Assembly (NCBI RefSeq): GCF_000169375.1
Contig: NZ_AAXY01000027.1
Location: forward strand, 1-56,144
Length of the DNA: 56,144 nucleotides
Reading direction: 5' to 3'
Source: Marinobacter sp. ELB17
GTDB lineage: Bacteria > Pseudomonadota > Gammaproteobacteria > Pseudomonadales > Oleiphilaceae
This document shows positions 1 through 14,179 of this stretch, piece after piece (the stretch's first letter is position 1; each line of letters opens with the position of its first letter). The notes under the pieces were generated by a model that worked only from the letters and a program-made list of their open reading frames with translations, did not search any database and was not told the DNA's origin. The position numbers and the translations under genes were made by a program.

Positions 1-680
1 AAATGTCGTTCGCATTTTGGGTTTTGATCGGCTTCGGTCACCAAGGTCTCTAGCAACCAAGACCACTGCCAATCGGTTAGCCGGCGCACAGCGATTTCGA
101 GATCTTTGGCGAGTTGCGGTTTGGCGCGGCGATCACGACGGCGTAGATCGTTGAGCGGGTCTGTCAGCAGATATTGCTGGTAAACCAGATATTTAAAGAA
201 GGTTTGTAAAGCAGTTCGGCTGGCGTTCAGGCTGGCTTGGCTGGCATTGTAAACGGCGTTTTCATCACTGGAGCGCAACGCGAACGGACGCCATTGCCGG
301 TTTGGTAGGCGTAAACCGTTGGCATGGGTGAAAGCCGAAAACACGCCGCGAGCAATCCAACTGTGTGGTGGATTCTTCAGGGTCTTGAAATACGCAGTCA
401 CAACATCGGCGTCGGTTTGCGCCAACGTGCGTTTGGTGGTGACCCAAAGATAATTCAGAAAACGCTGAACCTCACCGCGAAAGCGTGAAAAAGTTCCAGG
501 TACATCGGCGTATTTCATCAGAAATTGGCGACTAATTTCATAATCATCGCGCAGTGTGGTTAAGGGCTGCGGCAGAGACGCCAGAAATGTCGGTATGGAT
601 GGATGGCAATGAAAGTCTGACAGATCTTCAAGGTAATGAGCGGTATCGAACAGCGGCTGACCGGTAAAGGGTGCTGACAC
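1..680 (-). CDS. Tyrosine recombinase (phage-type integrase), N-terminal part; runs off left edge
   Basis: The minus strand reads without stop from a GTG at 680 to the window edge (about 226 residues). The protein begins VSAPFTGQPLFDTAHYLEDL. It contains stretches typical of the helical core-binding (SAM-like) domain of site-specific tyrosine recombinases: FLNYLWVTTKRTL, ALQTFFKYLVYQQYLLTDP and DLRRRDRRAKPQLAKDLEI. The catalytic domain with the R-H-R-Y residues would lie outside the window. The GTG start is chosen because AAGGA lies 5 nt upstream and because a good promoter precedes it. It probably serves mobility of the neighbouring accessory DNA, but no attachment site can be identified here. 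The family call comes from the N-domain only. Confidence 0.7.
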   Translation of the reverse strand, partial: MSAPFTGQPLFDTAHYLEDLSDFHCHPSIPTFLASLPQPLTTLRDDYEISRQFLMKYADVPGTFSRFRGEVQRFLNYLWVTTKRTLAQTDADVVTAYFKTLKNPPHSWIARGVFSAFTHANGLRLPNRQWRPFALRSSDENAVYNASQASLNASRTALQTFFKYLVYQQYLLTDPLNDLRRRDRRAKPQLAKDLEIAVRRLTDWQWSWLLETLVTEADQNPKCERH

Positions 681-711
681 GTTAGTCCTTGATAGTGATG
701 ATTTTTACCAG

Positions 712-739
712 AGTATACAAAGACGTCTATTTTGTCCAA
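712..739 (-). promoter_or_regulatory. Sigma70-type promoter of the integrase
   Basis: On the minus strand TTGGAC (734-739) and TATACT (712-717) are separated by 16 bp and lie about 35 bp before the GTG start of the recombinase. The -35 box lies inside the left arm of the inverted repeat at 733-758, so a protein bound there would block transcription. Confidence 0.55.
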
Positions 740-758
740 TACTCCTAAATATTGGACA
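733..758. promoter_or_regulatory. Perfect 9-bp inverted repeat, probable operator of the integrase promoter
   Basis: TGTCCAATA (733-741) and TATTGGACA (750-758) are exact reverse complements separated by 8 bp. One arm contains the -35 hexamer of the integrase promoter. Dyads placed this way are typical repressor sites. The repressor is not identifiable within the window. Confidence 0.5.
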
Positions 759-842
759 TTGTATAGTGGGCTCTTCAGAGAGGTTTTGCTCGCAACCTTC
801 GACGACTTTCCCCAAATTTGGTTGGGCTTGACGTTATCGGCA

Positions 843-1292
843 TCAGTTAATGGCAATGCCACGTTCTATAAGACGGCTCCTCAGTAACTCGACCCTGCGC
901 CGATTCACTCCTAGATCGTAGAATCCGATAAGCGATTGAGACCTCACGTCCAGATGTTGTTTATCGGAATCGACCAGCAGTTCGAGATAGTCCGGGAAAC
1001 CCAACAAATCGCTGCGACAGGTGATATCCGCATATCCCAATCGAGCACTGTTGAGCGAAGCGCCAGGCAGTTCGATCGCCACGGCTCTGATCAGCGCCCA
1101 GGACGACTGACTCAGTGGCTCAGCCAAACGGATAGGCTCCACAGAATAGAGACCATTTGTGGACGTGCTCGATACGCAGTTCAAAAACGGCGCACAGCCA
1201 TCGATGCTGAACTGGACTCCTGAAGGCGGCACTTTACCCGTAGAGGCGCATCCTGCGAGCAGGAGGATTGAGAAGGCCAAGAAATGACGCAT
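843..1292 (-). CDS. DUF1499-family lipoprotein
   Basis: Protein of 149 residues starting MRHFLAFSILLLAGC, with a lipobox L-A-G-C at residues 12-15 that predicts lipidation and anchoring in the envelope. The rest fits the DUF1499 family: CVSSTS near the front, YLELLVDSDKQ in the middle, and the C-terminal signature VRSQSLIGFYDLGVNRRRVE. Family members are small proteins of unknown function, often envelope-associated. A longer open frame upstream (to 1382) was not used because the signal peptide begins at this ATG; AGGAG lies 13 nt upstream, a rather long spacing. It stands alone between the recombinase and a transposase remnant. Confidence 0.7.
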   Translation of the reverse strand: MRHFLAFSILLLAGCASTGKVPPSGVQFSIDGCAPFLNCVSSTSTNGLYSVEPIRLAEPLSQSSWALIRAVAIELPGASLNSARLGYADITCRSDLLGFPDYLELLVDSDKQHLDVRSQSLIGFYDLGVNRRRVELLRSRLIERGIAIN

Positions 1293-1480
1293 AGCTATGA
1301 GATGCTCCTGAAAAGCGTCCCGGTGGGAACAAGAGACTTTAATACAGTGCATCTTGCACTGCTGGCCCATGAATAAACACATCCTTACTTCTAGCCTGTA
1401 CTGCGTATAATGTATATTATGTTAAATTACTTACGGCATAGGGATGTTCAGGAAAATTGGAAGGATTGGAAAATAACTAG

Positions 1481-1612
1481 CCGCCGGCTAAAGCCGTGGT
1501 AGCGGACTTGAAACATTTTTGTGGGCTGGCGACGTGCTATGACAAATTGAAACGCAACTATCAGAGCCGCGTCGCCATGGCTTGTGGGTTTTTATGGTTG
1601 CCGACGGAATGA
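1481..1612 (+). pseudogene. C-terminal scrap of an IS5-type transposase
   Basis: The frame following the stop at 1478-1480 reads PAKAVVADLKHFCGLATCYD and continues KLKRNYQSRVAMACGFLWLP before TGA. The pattern GLATCYDKLxRNYxS...LWLP resembles the C-terminal end of IS5-family DDE transposases. No N-terminal part and no terminal inverted repeats were found, so it is a fossil. The remaining intergenic DNA (1293-1480 and 1613-1758) shows nothing I can interpret. Confidence 0.45.
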
Positions 1613-1758
1613 AACGTCAACAGACCTTAAAGTAATACAGGTCTTCCTTACTGGACTCCTGCATAACGTTGCGAGAGTTGAAACGCTGGCAGGCCGTTTT
1701 ACCGCTGCCCTGCCCGGCCTTCGTCAATCCGAGGCGCTGGGGGAGCGCGCGGATTCCA

Positions 1759-3720
1759 TCATGTGCCGCTAGACTCGGGTAAAGCGGAGAGGCGCTCTTT
1801 CATCCAGCTGATCAACCCCCCGCGAAGCAAGAACCGCACTTGTCGTGGCGACATGGTGTGACGCATCTGAAATTTGTACTGACGCGTGACGTTTTCGACC
1901 ACCAGTTCGCCGCCCTCTGTCAGCACGTGGCGCAGATTGGTCAGGCGCAGCACATCGCCGGCCTGAATGCCGTCGTAGTCCGCAGGATCAACGAAGGTCA
2001 GCGGCAGCACGCCGAAGTTGATCAGGTTCTGCGCGTGGATCCGCGCAAAACCCTTGGCTAGAACCGCGCGCAGCCCAAGATACTGAGGGCCTAGTGCAGC
2101 GTGCTCTCGGCTCGATCCTTGCCCATAATTGCTGCCACCCACCACCACGTGGCCGCGCACCTGCTTGGCTCGCGCGGCGTAGGTGGGATCGAGCCGGTCG
2201 AAGGAGAACTCGGCGATCTTGGGAATGTTGCTGCGAAACGGCAGCACCCGCAAGCCAGGTGGCATGATCTCATCGGTGGAAACATCGTCCGCCACCTTGA
2301 GCAGAACCGGCACTTCGATCTCATCAGGCAGCGGCTCGAAGTTTGGCAGCGAAGCGATATTCGGGCCCTTCACGAGGTCCACGTGCAGCGCCTCCTCAAG
2401 CGGTAACGGCGGCATGAACATCGCGCGGTTGATAATCGGGTGGTCTGGGTCCGCGATGCGTGGATAGGGGATGCCAAGCGTGCGCGGGTCGGTGATCACG
2501 CCGGTGAGCGCGGACGCCGTGGCGGTCTCCGGACTGACCAGACACACCTTGTCCTCGCGGGTGCCTGAACGGCCAGGAAAATTGCGCGGTACCGTGCGCA
2601 GAGAGATCTCGTTTGTGGCTGGCGCTTGACCCATGCCGATGCAGCCGTTGCAGCCAGCCTGGTGCAGCCGCGCGCCAGCGTGCAACAAGTGGGCTACGTG
2701 CCCGTCGCGCACCAAGGTTTCGAGCTGCGCTCGGGACGTGGGGTTGATGTCGAACGACACGCGGTCGTTCACTTTGCGATCCTGTACCATCAGCGCGGAA
2801 ACGGCGAAGTCGCGGTAGCCGGGATTGGCCGACGAGCCAATGTAGGTCTGGTAGATCCGCTCGCCGGCGACCTCGCTGACCGGGCGCACGTTCCCAGGGC
2901 TGGACGGCATGGCGATCAGCGGCACCAGGCTGGACAAATCAATCTCTTCGTTCACATCGTAGGTTGCGTCCGTATCCGCGGCCAGCTCGACCCAGTCCTC
3001 TTCCCGCTGCCAGGCGCGCAGGAAACGGCGTACCTCCAGATCGGAAGGGAAAACGGTGGTGGTCGCGCCAAGCTCGGCGCCCATGTTGGCGATCACGTGC
3101 CGATCCATCGCGCTCAGCGTGGCCAGCCCCGGCCCGTAGTACTCGACGATCCGGCCCACACCGCCGTCGACGCCGTGGCGGCGCAACATCTCCAGGATCA
3201 CGTCCTTGGCGCTCACCCAGTCCGGCAAGCTGCCGGTGAGCTTCACGCCCCAGATCAGCGGCATACGTGTGAAGAACGGTTCGCCCGTCATTGCCAGAGC
3301 CACTTCCAGCCCACCAGCGCCGATGGCCAGCATGCCAATTGCGCCGGCGGCCGGCGTGTGACTGTCAGAGCCGAGCAGCGTCTTGCCCGGCTTGCCGAAA
3401 TTTTCCTGGTGGCATGGATGACTCACCCCGTTACCAGGTCGCGAGTACCACACGCCGAAGCGCTGGCAGGCGCTGCGCAGAAAAAGATGATCGTCGGGGT
3501 TTTTGAAGTCCTCCTGAATGATGTTGTGGTCAACATACTGGACGCTCACCTCAGTCTTCACCCGGTCCAGGCCCATCGCCTCCAGCTCCAGCATCACCAG
3601 CGTGCCGGTGGCGTCTTGGGTGAGCGTCTGGTCAATGCGGATCCCGATCTCCTCGCCGGGTGTCATGTCTCCGTGCATCAGATGCGACTGGATCAACTTC
3701 TGCGTAACGTTCATAGTCAT
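1759..3720 (-). CDS. Aconitate hydratase, short single-chain type
   Basis: Protein of 653 residues, shorter than the roughly 890-residue AcnA/AcnB enzymes and typical of the compact (Aquifex-type) aconitases. It interconverts citrate and isocitrate through an active-site [4Fe-4S] cluster. Visible landmarks are LLGSDSHTPAAGAIGMLAIG (115-134), GCNGCIGMGQ (356-365, two cluster cysteines) and, in the swivel domain, GGSNYGQGSSREHAALGP. At 295-299 it has GSSAN where canonical aconitases have GSCTN, so the usual first ligand cysteine appears to be serine. The start has GGGAGA 7 nt upstream. It is the last gene of the leftward set cysJ-cysI-gltB-gltD-acn. A spare copy of an oxidant- and metal-sensitive enzyme would suit the island theme. 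Confidence 0.9.
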   Translation of the reverse strand: MTMNVTQKLIQSHLMHGDMTPGEEIGIRIDQTLTQDATGTLVMLELEAMGLDRVKTEVSVQYVDHNIIQEDFKNPDDHLFLRSACQRFGVWYSRPGNGVSHPCHQENFGKPGKTLLGSDSHTPAAGAIGMLAIGAGGLEVALAMTGEPFFTRMPLIWGVKLTGSLPDWVSAKDVILEMLRRHGVDGGVGRIVEYYGPGLATLSAMDRHVIANMGAELGATTTVFPSDLEVRRFLRAWQREEDWVELAADTDATYDVNEEIDLSSLVPLIAMPSSPGNVRPVSEVAGERIYQTYIGSSANPGYRDFAVSALMVQDRKVNDRVSFDINPTSRAQLETLVRDGHVAHLLHAGARLHQAGCNGCIGMGQAPATNEISLRTVPRNFPGRSGTREDKVCLVSPETATASALTGVITDPRTLGIPYPRIADPDHPIINRAMFMPPLPLEEALHVDLVKGPNIASLPNFEPLPDEIEVPVLLKVADDVSTDEIMPPGLRVLPFRSNIPKIAEFSFDRLDPTYAARAKQVRGHVVVGGSNYGQGSSREHAALGPQYLGLRAVLAKGFARIHAQNLINFGVLPLTFVDPADYDGIQAGDVLRLTNLRHVLTEGGELVVENVTRQYKFQMRHTMSPRQVRFLLRGGLISWMKERLSALPESSGT

Positions 3721-3783
3721 GATCTTTCTCCCAACTTTGATAAAATTACGGAATCATACAAAGTTAATGTAGCAATCCTATTT

Positions 3784-5247
3784 TTAGCGCGGCAAATTAG
3801 AGACACCCATCAAAAACTCATCCGCCGCACGCGCGGCCTGACGGCCCTCACGGATTGCCCATACCACCAGAGACTGGCCGCGCCGCATGTCCCCCGCGGC
3901 AAATACTTTGTCGACCGACGTCTGGTAGCAACCGTCGCCATCGGTGGTTGCTTTGACGTTGCCGCGCGTATCTTTTTCGACAGCGAACGCTTCCAGCACT
4001 TGCGTCACTGGCGACACAAAACCCATCGCCAGCAATACCAAATCCGCTTTCATTTCGAATTCGGAATTTGGCACCTCCTGCATCTTGCCGTCTATCCATT
4101 CGACGCGGACTGCAATCAGCTTCTCGACCTTGCCGCCCTTCCCTTCGAAACGCTTGGTCGCAACCGCCCAATCCCGGTCGCAACCCTCTTCTTGTGACGA
4201 GGAGGTACGCAACTTGATCGGCCAGTACGGCCATACCAACGGCTTATCCTCTTGTTCCGGCGGTTGCGGCATCAGCTCAAATTGCGCCAAGCTGGCTGCG
4301 CTATGGCGGTTGCATGTGCCTACGCAGTCTGATCCGGTATCGCCACCGCCGATAACGACGACGTGCTTACCGCTAGCCATGATCTGGTCGTTGAGCTTGT
4401 CACCTGCATCCACCTGGTTTTGCTGCGGCAGGAATTCCATCGCGAAATGGACGCCTTTCAGCTCACGACCAGGTACCGGCAGGTCGCGCGGCAACTCAGC
4501 ACCGCCAGCGAGGATGATGGCATCGAATTTTTGATTGAGTTGCTTAGGCGAGATGGTTTCTTTGGTCCAGTTGATGATGTTTGACGGAAAATCTTCGCCG
4601 ATCAAGACACTGGTACGGAACTGCACGCCTTCGGCTTGCATCTGCTCGATGCGGCGGTCGATATGCGACTTTTCCATCTTGAAGCCCGGAATGCCGTAAC
4701 GCAGCAAACCGCCAATCCGATCGTTTTTTTCGAACACGGTCACATCGTGACCGACACGCGCGAGTTGCTGGGCTGCAGCCAGACCAGCAGGGCCGGATCC
4801 AACCACGGCAATTTTTTTACCCGTTTTGAAGGCTGCTGGTTGCGGCGTAACCCAACCGTTTTCCCAGCCTTTATCGATGATGAAATGCTCGATTGATTTG
4901 ATGCCAACCGCATCGTTGTTGATGGCAAGCACACAGGCAGATTCGCACGGTGCGGGGCAGATGCGGCCGGTGAATTCGGGGAAGTTGTTAGTCGAATGCA
5001 GTGTCTCTAACGCTTCGCGATAATTGCCGCTATAAACCAGCTGGTTCCAGTCGGGGATGATGTTGTTAACCGGGCAACCGGTCATGCAAAACGGGGTGCC
5101 GCAATCCATACAGCGCGCACCCTCTGTTTTCGCTTGTACATCTTTCAACGGCAGAATGAACTCTTTATAGTTCTTGACGCGTGAAGCGGCCGGTAAATAC
5201 GATTCTTTCTGACGCTGAAATTCCATAAAGCCGGTTATTTTACCCAT
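3784..5247 (-). CDS. gltD: Glutamate synthase (NADPH) small subunit
   Basis: 487 residues, full length for GltD. This flavoprotein passes electrons from NADPH to GltB for glutamate synthesis from glutamine and 2-oxoglutarate. The N-terminal cluster-binding region is clear: CMDCGTPFCMTGCPVNN at about 41-57 and CPAPCESACVL around residue 97. It is followed by a FAD-binding GSGPAGLAAAQQL and a second nucleotide fold GGGDTGSD. A GAGG lies just before the ATG. It sits 104 bp downstream of gltB, with a repeat-like hairpin segment between them. The protein looks betaproteobacterial to me, unlike the gammaproteobacterial suf genes (impression only). Confidence 0.95.
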   Translation of the reverse strand: MGKITGFMEFQRQKESYLPAASRVKNYKEFILPLKDVQAKTEGARCMDCGTPFCMTGCPVNNIIPDWNQLVYSGNYREALETLHSTNNFPEFTGRICPAPCESACVLAINNDAVGIKSIEHFIIDKGWENGWVTPQPAAFKTGKKIAVVGSGPAGLAAAQQLARVGHDVTVFEKNDRIGGLLRYGIPGFKMEKSHIDRRIEQMQAEGVQFRTSVLIGEDFPSNIINWTKETISPKQLNQKFDAIILAGGAELPRDLPVPGRELKGVHFAMEFLPQQNQVDAGDKLNDQIMASGKHVVVIGGGDTGSDCVGTCNRHSAASLAQFELMPQPPEQEDKPLVWPYWPIKLRTSSSQEEGCDRDWAVATKRFEGKGGKVEKLIAVRVEWIDGKMQEVPNSEFEMKADLVLLAMGFVSPVTQVLEAFAVEKDTRGNVKATTDGDGCYQTSVDKVFAAGDMRRGQSLVVWAIREGRQAARAADEFLMGVSNLPR

Positions 5248-5269
5248 TGCCTACCTCTGTCTCATCTAA

Positions 5270-5335
5270 CTCTCCTTGCCAGGGAGAGGGTTCGGGGTCG
5301 AATCCCCATCCTGACCTTCCCCCGCAGGAGGAAGG
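5270..5335. repeat. Two GC-rich hairpins between gltB and gltD
   Basis: CTCTCC...GGGAGAG (5270-5288) and CCTTCC...GGAAGG (5315-5335) form two stem-loops in the 104-bp gap. Such dispersed intergenic palindromes (CTCTCCC / GGGAGAG) occur in many proteobacterial genomes and may have been carried in with gltBD from the donor. There is no T-run, so a terminator is unlikely. Confidence 0.35.
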
Positions 5336-5351
5336 CACTGGCGGAGTAAAC

Positions 5352-10208
<4,857 letters not shown>

Positions 10209-10574
10209 TATATTCCTTAACGGGCTTCAGGTCAGGCTGCGTTGTGATGCGCAGGTAGGGCTCGACGACTGGGTATCCCTTCGGGAATTTTTTCTTCAAC
10301 ACTTCCCGGTCCTGCAGTGATGGCACAATAATGGTGTCATCACTGACGTTCCAGTTTGCTGGCGGAGCGACGCTGTAACCGTCGGTCAACTGCAGCGAAT
10401 CAATCACACACAGGATTTGGTTGAAGTTGCGTCCCCAAAACCTTGACGTCGCGGTGCGAGAACAACAGGCCCCAACTGGTGCCGAGCCAGGCGTGAAAAT
10501 CAATGTCGCCTAAACGTAATGCCATGATGGTTCTCCTTTGTAATTCTAAACAGGAAGTTTAGCATTTTAAAATT

Positions 10575-12290
10575 TTAGCGGCGGGCGCCCGTGTCCTCAT
10601 GGAAATCGGTGCCGTTGACGGTCGCGGCGATAAAGCCCGCGCGGATGGTGTAATCGCCGAAGTGTTCTGCGTTCTGGCGCTCGCTCTTGTAAGCGGCGAA
10701 GATCGGATCGAGGTTCTCTATGATTGCGCCGTGATCGAGATTTTCGGCGTAGAGTTTGGAAAGCCGCGAGCCGTCGAAGGCGGCCCCCAGATAGAGGTTA
10801 TAGCGGCCGGGGCCTTTCCCTACCAAGCCGATCTCGGCGATATAAGGCCGAGAACAGCCGTTCGGACAGCCGGTCATGCGGATGACGATTTCGGCCTCGG
10901 CCAGCCCGTGCGCGGCCAGACGCTCTTCCAGCGCGGTGATGAGGTCGGGCAGATAGCGTTCGCTTTCGGCGACTGCGAGCCCGCAGGTCGGCAGCGCGAC
11001 GCAGGCCATCGCATTGCGCCGCAGGGCCGAGGCGCCGGTCGTGGGCCCATACTCGGCCACCAGCGCCTCGATGGCCTGGCGCTTCTCCTTCGGCACGTTG
11101 GCGATGATCAGATTCTGGTTGGCGGTGAGGCGAAAATCGCCGTCATGTACCTCGGCGATTCGGCGCAGGCCGGTGAGCCATTGCGGGCCGCCCGGCACAT
11201 CCTTGACACGGCCGTTCTCGATGAACAGCGTCAGATGCGCGCACCCATTGTCACTTTCGGTCCAACCGTAGCGGTCGCCGGTTGAGGTGAAGGTAAACGG
11301 CTTGGCTGCATCCAGCTTGACGCCACTGCGCTGCTCGACCTCGGCCCGGAAAGCGTCGAGACCGCGATCCTCGATCGTGTATTTCAGGCGCGCATGCTTG
11401 CGGTTGACGCGGTCGCCCCAGTCGCGCTGTACGGTGACCACGGCTTCGGCCACGGCAATCACCTGGTCCGCTCGGCAATAGCCCATGACGTCTGCCGTGC
11501 GGGGATAAGTCTGCGGCTCGCCATGCGTCATGGCCATACCACCACCGACCGTGACGTTATAGCCATCGATCTCATGCTTGCTGTCGAGGATGGCGATGAA
11601 GCCGAGGTCATGCGCATAGATATCAACGTCATTCGACGGTGGCACGGCGATGACGATCTTGAACTTGCGCGGCAGGTAGGTTTTGCCGTAGATCGGCTCG
11701 ACGATCTCATTCTCATCCTCACCACCGGCGATGCGCTCGCCATCGAGCCAGATCTCGCGATAAGCCGTCGTGCGCGGCAATAGATGGTCGGATAGGGCAC
11801 GGGCAAGCACGAGCGAAGCGGCGTGGGCATGTGACTGATAGGGGTTCGGATTGCACATTACGTTGCGATTGACGTCACCGCATGCCGCCATGGTCGTCAG
11901 CAGCACCTCGTCCATCTCGCGCATCGTCGCTTTCAGGTTCGACTTAATGATGCCGTGCAACTGGAAGGTCTGCCGCGTGGTCAGGCGCATCGTGCCGTTG
12001 CCGTATGTGCGCGCGATATGGTCCATGGTGAGCCATTGCCCTGGCGTGCACACGCCGCCTGGCACACGCACGCGGATCATGAAGGAGAAGGCCTTCTCCA
12101 TTTTCTTGCGGCCGCGCTCGGCGCGCAGATCGCGGTCGTCTTGCAGGTACATGCCGTGGAACTTCACCAGCTGCGCATCATCCTCGATGATCGCGCCGGT
12201 GATCTCCTCGCGCAGGCCCTCGGCGAGCGTGCCGCGCAGATACTCGCTCGCTTCCTTGATGCGCTCGTTGCGTGAAAGTTCTTTGGTCAT
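10575..12290 (-). CDS. cysI: Assimilatory NADPH-sulfite reductase, hemoprotein beta subunit
   Basis: 571 residues, full length. CysI reduces sulfite to sulfide at a siroheme coupled to a [4Fe-4S] cluster. The cluster/siroheme ligands are visible as ACVALPTCGLA (C-x5-C) and TGCPNGCSRPY (C-x3-C). Siroheme-contact stretches RLTTRQTFQLHG and CGDVNRNVMCNP also match. It lies 20 bp downstream of cysJ in the same operon and is the catalytic partner of CysJ. The pair looks alphaproteobacterial (impression), so its donor differs from that of gltBD. Sulfite reductase is an Fe-S enzyme whose loss makes cells cysteine auxotrophs, consistent with a spare-enzyme role. Confidence 0.95.
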   Translation of the reverse strand: MTKELSRNERIKEASEYLRGTLAEGLREEITGAIIEDDAQLVKFHGMYLQDDRDLRAERGRKKMEKAFSFMIRVRVPGGVCTPGQWLTMDHIARTYGNGTMRLTTRQTFQLHGIIKSNLKATMREMDEVLLTTMAACGDVNRNVMCNPNPYQSHAHAASLVLARALSDHLLPRTTAYREIWLDGERIAGGEDENEIVEPIYGKTYLPRKFKIVIAVPPSNDVDIYAHDLGFIAILDSKHEIDGYNVTVGGGMAMTHGEPQTYPRTADVMGYCRADQVIAVAEAVVTVQRDWGDRVNRKHARLKYTIEDRGLDAFRAEVEQRSGVKLDAAKPFTFTSTGDRYGWTESDNGCAHLTLFIENGRVKDVPGGPQWLTGLRRIAEVHDGDFRLTANQNLIIANVPKEKRQAIEALVAEYGPTTGASALRRNAMACVALPTCGLAVAESERYLPDLITALEERLAAHGLAEAEIVIRMTGCPNGCSRPYIAEIGLVGKGPGRYNLYLGAAFDGSRLSKLYAENLDHGAIIENLDPIFAAYKSERQNAEHFGDYTIRAGFIAATVNGTDFHEDTGARR

Positions 12291-12310
12291 GTGGACTCCG
12301 TATGAACTAT

Positions 12311-14056
12311 TTAGTAAGTATCCTGAAGATAGCGGTGCTCACCATCGAGATCGTTTACCGCTTGCTCGCCGGCCTCCAAGCTTTGCGCCTTTACATCGGC
12401 ATAGGCGCGCACGAGCGCCGCACGCACATCCTTCGCCATCGCCTTAGCGTCGCCGCAGACATAGAAATAGGCGCCATTGTCGAGCCAGTCGACGAGGTCG
12501 CGGCGCTGCGCCCAGATGAGGTGCTGCACATAGAGTTTCTCCGGCGTGTCGCGGGAGAAGGCGACGTCCATGCGTGTGAGCGAACCATCCTTCAAGGCAT
12601 CTTGCCATTCGAGCTGGTAGAGGAAATCGTGGGTGAACTGGCGGTCGCCAAAAAACAGCCAGGAGCGGCCGCTCGCGCCGGTGGCACCGCGCTCCTGCAC
12701 GAAGGCGCGGAACGGAGCTATGCCAGTGCCCGGCCCCACCATGATAATGTCGCGCTCTGGTGGGGGAAGAGCGAAATGCCGGTTCGGTCGCAACTTCACG
12801 CGCAGCCGATGGCCTTTCTTTAATTGGTCGGCGACATGGCCGGAAGCGACACCTTTGCGCGCGCGACCGAAGCTCTGGTAGCGCACCGCAGAGATCAGAA
12901 GATGCACCTCCTCCCCCACCTCGCGGCGTGAGGAAGCGATCGAATAGGCGCGTGGCGCCAGCGGCCGCGTTATCTGCCGCAGTTGGTCGGCAGACAGCCT
13001 AATGGGAAAGGACTGGAGAAGATCGATGAGCTGCCGGCCGGCGATCCAGGCGCGTGCATCAGCTGATTCAAGCAGCGCCTTTACCTCCTGGTGGCCGGTT
13101 GTGGCGGCGTAGCTTTCCAGGGTCTTGAGCGACAGCGTCGTGACATCCCGGCTCTTGGTCAGCTCGGCGCGCAGCGCAGCGTCGGCCGCAAGACCTGCCG
13201 CTTTCAGCAGATCGTCCACGTAGGCCGCATCGTTCTCAGGGTAGATATCAAGTGAATCGCCAGGTTTATAGGGCGGCGCCGCGCCATCGAAACCGAGTTC
13301 GAGATGGATCGTTGCCTTTTCCGACTGCGATGAATTGAGCTGGATGAGCTCGGTGATCTCGGCCTCGACCGGACCGAGGCCTGAGCTGCTCGCCGCCTTC
13401 GCGCCAAAATCGACCGCAATAACGCGGCGGCCGGCTTCCTCGACTGGTGCCAGCGCCTTCAGCGCCGTCTCGACCCAGTGCCCGGCGGACTCCGCGAAAT
13501 CGAGATCGCAATCGACGCGCTCGGCGACGCGCTTGCCGCCGAGCGCTGAAAGTCTTGCGTCCAACGCTTTACCAATCGCGCAGAACTCGGCATAGGCGGT
13601 GTCGCCGAGCGCGAGAACGCTGAAAAGGACACCATCGAGGCGCGGCGCGCCCTCGGACATGAGTTCACCGTAAGCGCGAATGGCCCGCGCGGGCGGATCA
13701 CCTTCACCCCAGGTCGCGGCGATGACGACCAGACGCCGTACCGATGCGAGCGTCGCCACATCGAGATCCGCCATGTCGACGATCGAAGGCTTCAATCCCA
13801 TCTTGCGCGCCGCCTTGGCCATGTCCAACGCTAGCCGCTCAGAGTTTCCGGATTCGGTGGCGTAGAGGATGGTCAGCGGTTCGGCGGGTTGCGCGCCGCC
13901 CACCGGCTGCAGCGCCGTCGTGGAGGCGTCCACTCCGGCAAGAAATCCCGCAAGCCACGCGCGTTGGGTGGGGCTTGCGGGCCCCACCACGCGGTTGAGA
14001 ATCTCGATCTCCTCTTCGGCGAACGGAGCCGTATTCGGGATCGGCGAAGAATTCAT
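12311..14056 (-). CDS. cysJ: NADPH-sulfite reductase, flavoprotein alpha subunit
   Basis: 581 residues. It transfers electrons from NADPH through FAD and FMN to CysI. Domain order: flavodoxin-like FMN domain with ATESGNSER and TWGEGDPP; connecting and FAD domain with RAYSIASS; NADP domain with GPGTGIAPFRAFVQERG and VCGDAKAMAKDV; and the family-typical C-terminal end HRYLQDTY. It precedes cysI by 20 bp. Upstream is a decayed stretch (14180-14345) and then marR, all on the same strand, so cysJI is probably transcribed from the MarR-controlled region near 15 kb. Confidence 0.95.
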   Translation of the reverse strand: MNSSPIPNTAPFAEEEIEILNRVVGPASPTQRAWLAGFLAGVDASTTALQPVGGAQPAEPLTILYATESGNSERLALDMAKAARKMGLKPSIVDMADLDVATLASVRRLVVIAATWGEGDPPARAIRAYGELMSEGAPRLDGVLFSVLALGDTAYAEFCAIGKALDARLSALGGKRVAERVDCDLDFAESAGHWVETALKALAPVEEAGRRVIAVDFGAKAASSSGLGPVEAEITELIQLNSSQSEKATIHLELGFDGAAPPYKPGDSLDIYPENDAAYVDDLLKAAGLAADAALRAELTKSRDVTTLSLKTLESYAATTGHQEVKALLESADARAWIAGRQLIDLLQSFPIRLSADQLRQITRPLAPRAYSIASSRREVGEEVHLLISAVRYQSFGRARKGVASGHVADQLKKGHRLRVKLRPNRHFALPPPERDIIMVGPGTGIAPFRAFVQERGATGASGRSWLFFGDRQFTHDFLYQLEWQDALKDGSLTRMDVAFSRDTPEKLYVQHLIWAQRRDLVDWLDNGAYFYVCGDAKAMAKDVRAALVRAYADVKAQSLEAGEQAVNDLDGEHRYLQDTY

Positions 14057-14179
14057 GTCCGGACGCTCATAGTTTGTTGTATCTCAAAAGCGGGGGGCCA
14101 ACCACGGCCTGCAAAACCCGGCTCAAGACGAGCAGGCGTTTGAGCCTTCAGACTGTCGACGGCGGCCCGTGAATTGGGG

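Noticed and set aside
560..862. 100-codon minus-strand frame across the integrase start and its promoter
   Set aside because: It overlaps the recombinase N-terminus in another frame and the dyad/promoter; no family resemblance.
1584..1772. 62-codon plus-strand frame before aconitase
   Set aside because: It overlaps the transposase scrap in a different frame, has no start signal and no similarity I can name.
2626..4197. Long open frame (523 codons) on the plus strand opposite aconitase and gltD
   Set aside because: It mirrors two well-supported minus-strand genes, has low-complexity Arg/His/Ala-rich composition and no ribosome-binding site or domain.
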